From: Lachnospiraceae bacterium
GTDB lineage: Bacteria > Bacillota > Clostridia > Lachnospirales > Lachnospiraceae
Assembly (NCBI GenBank): GCA_902363665.1
Contig: CABJAW010000001.1
Location: 124,001-188,000 of the forward strand
Length of the DNA stretch: 64,000 nucleotides
Direction: 5' to 3'
Part shown: positions 62,752 through 64,000 of the stretch, piece after piece
Numbering within the stretch: the first letter of the stretch is position 1
Layout of the letters: each line of letters begins with the position of its first letter
The notes under the pieces: model-generated
What the model was told of the DNA's origin: nothing
Database searches by the model: none
What the model saw: the letters and a program-made list of their open reading frames with translations, nothing else
Made by a program: the position numbers and the translations under genes

Positions 62752-64000
62752 TTACTCGCAGTTGCCAACGGTACGCGGATACGGAAGTACGTCGCGGATG
62801 TTTGCCATGCCGGTCAGATACATCACGCAGCGCTCAAATCCAAGCCCAAAACCTGCATGTCTCGTGGAACCGTATTTTCTGAGATCCATATAATAGCGGT
62901 AATCCTCCTCGCGCATGCCCAGCTCACGGATCCTTGCCGCCAGCTTGTCAAAATCATCCTCTCTCTGACTTCCGCCGATGATCTCACCGATGCCCGGTAC
63001 GAGGCAGTCCATTGCCGCTACGGTCTTTCCATCCTCATTCATCTTCATATAGAAAGCCTTGATCTCCTTCGGATAGTCCGTCACGAACAGCGGGCGTTTG
63101 TAAATCTGCTCTGTCAGATAACGCTCATGCTCGGTCTGCAGGTCACAGCCCCAGGATACCTTATATTCAAACTTATCGTTGTGCTTCTCCAGAATCTCAA
63201 TCGCCTCTGTGTAGGTCACATGTCCGAACTCAGAGTTCAGCACGTGGTTCAGACGGTCAATCAGTCCTTTATCCACAAAGGAATTGAAGAAGTTCATCTC
63301 TTCCGGCGCATGCTCCAGCACATAACGGATAAGGTACTTGATCATGTCTTCTGCCAGGCGCATGTCATCATCCAGATCCGCAAATGAGATTTCCGGCTCG
63401 ATCATCCAGAACTCAGCCGCATGACGCGCCGTGTTGGAATTTTCTGCACGGAACGTCGGACCGAACGTATAAACGTTGCGGAACGCCTGTGCAAAGGTCT
63501 CAACATCCAGCTGGCCGCTTACGGTCAGGTTTGTCATTTTTCCAAAGAAATCCTGAGAAAAATCTACCTTGCCTTCTTTATCCTTCGGGATATTGTTCAG
63601 ATCCATCGTCGTAACCTGGAACATCTCACCGGCGCCCTCACAGTCACTTCCGGTGATGATCGGCGTATGCACGTATACAAATCCTCTCTCCTGGAAAAAC
63701 TGATGAATCGCATAAGCGATCAGGGAGCGTACACGGAACACTGCCTGAAACGTATTTGTACGCGGACGCAGATGCGGAACGGTACGAAGATATTCAAGAG
63801 AATGACGCTTTTTCTGCATCGGATAATCCGGCGTCGAAGCACCCTCAAGCTCTACTTTCGATGTCTGGATCTCAAACGGCTGTTTTGCATTCGGTGTCTC
63901 CACCAGCATACCGGTGACGATCACTGCTGCTCCGACATTCATTTTGCAGATGTCCGCAAAATTTTCGAGCTGATCAGAATATACGATCTGAAGTGTCTCA
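62752..64000 (-). CDS. asnS: Asparaginyl-tRNA synthetase, C-terminal part (runs off right edge)
   Basis: The visible part has 415 residues and is open to the window edge: the frame continues upstream of the first ATG at 63942. Class II motifs: motif 1 in [27 protein letters not shown], motif 2 in [32 protein letters not shown], motif 3 in [29 protein letters not shown]. It is closer to AsnRS than AspRS because of the Glu-rich motif 2 context. The anticodon-binding domain lies outside the window. Confidence 0.95.
   Translation of the reverse strand, partial: ETLQIVYSDQLENFADICKMNVGAAVIVTGMLVETPNAKQPFEIQTSKVELEGASTPDYPMQKKRHSLEYLRTVPHLRPRTNTFQAVFRVRSLIAYAIHQFFQERGFVYVHTPIITGSDCEGAGEMFQVTTMDLNNIPKDKEGKVDFSQDFFGKMTNLTVSGQLDVETFAQAFRNVYTFGPTFRAENSNTARHAAEFWMIEPEISFADLDDDMRLAEDMIKYLIRYVLEHAPEEMNFFNSFVDKGLIDRLNHVLNSEFGHVTYTEAIEILEKHNDKFEYKVSWGCDLQTEHERYLTEQIYKRPLFVTDYPKEIKAFYMKMNEDGKTVAAMDCLVPGIGEIIGGSQREDDFDKLAARIRELGMREEDYRYYMDLRKYGSTRHAGFGLGFERCVMYLTGMANIRDVLPYPRTVGNCE

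Overview
The window looks like a chromosomal segment of a Lachnospiraceae-type Clostridium (Firmicutes). Supporting signs are strong AGGAGG-like ribosome sites, a single-chain PurL, the DUF951-rpsF-ssb-rpsR and gdpP-rplI-dnaB clusters, the cysS-mrnC-rlmB order, KtrAB, a class B sortase, a YesMN-type two-component system and clostridial 2[4Fe-4S] ferredoxin. I do not name a species. Nearly all genes lie on the minus strand. I see no prophage, CRISPR array or intact insertion sequence.

Layout. 1-0.9 kb: the start of a LarB-like gene, a GNAT acetyltransferase and a monocistronic tRNA-Thr. 0.9-17.9 kb: two complete oligopeptide ABC importer operons on the minus strand, each with a divergent plus-strand gene for a standalone C39-like cysteine peptidase upstream of it. 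Operon 1 is conventional apart from a fused DppD-DppF ATPase. Operon 2 has a permease enlarged by four extracytoplasmic repeats of about 62 residues, a binding protein enlarged by about 130 residues, and small membrane proteins of unknown function at each end. 18-25.5 kb: an Mbeg1-like hydrolase, KtrA/KtrB, RlmB with an Arg/Gly-rich tail, Mini-RNase III, CysS, IspF and tRNA-Met/Val. 25.5-31 kb: a PAP2 phosphatase, a lipoprotein, a degenerate REP-associated-transposase-like protein and a large CapA-like membrane protein. 31-43.7 kb: PurL, a Cas4-like nuclease/XPD-type helicase, an HPr-like protein without the active His, a radical SAM/DUF4130 pair, a CaCA antiporter and a second CapA. 43.8-50.4 kb: DUF1858, ferredoxin, a MerR regulator, dnaB-rplI-gdpP and a small (p)ppGpp synthetase. 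50.7-57.1 kb: a sugar ABC importer divergent from a YesMN-type kinase/regulator pair. 57.2-64 kb: rpsR-ssb-rpsF-DUF951, a sirtuin, sortase B, a VanRS-like pair and asnS running off the right edge.

The most interesting material is (i) the duplicated divergent module of C39-like peptidase plus peptide importer, with matching promoters for the two peptidases and matched enlargements of binding protein and permease in operon 2; (ii) a dispersed 138-bp intergenic element with paired ends and three internal hairpins, present as three full and two truncated copies in one orientation; (iii) a second, about 50-bp intergenic repeat family that in one place supplies the stop codon of a gene; and (iv) a transposase-like protein that has lost its catalytic HUH motif. 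All three ABC binding proteins lack the lipobox Cys expected in a Gram-positive, although a separate lipoprotein in the window has one.

All identifications rest on reading motifs and gene order; no database search was run.
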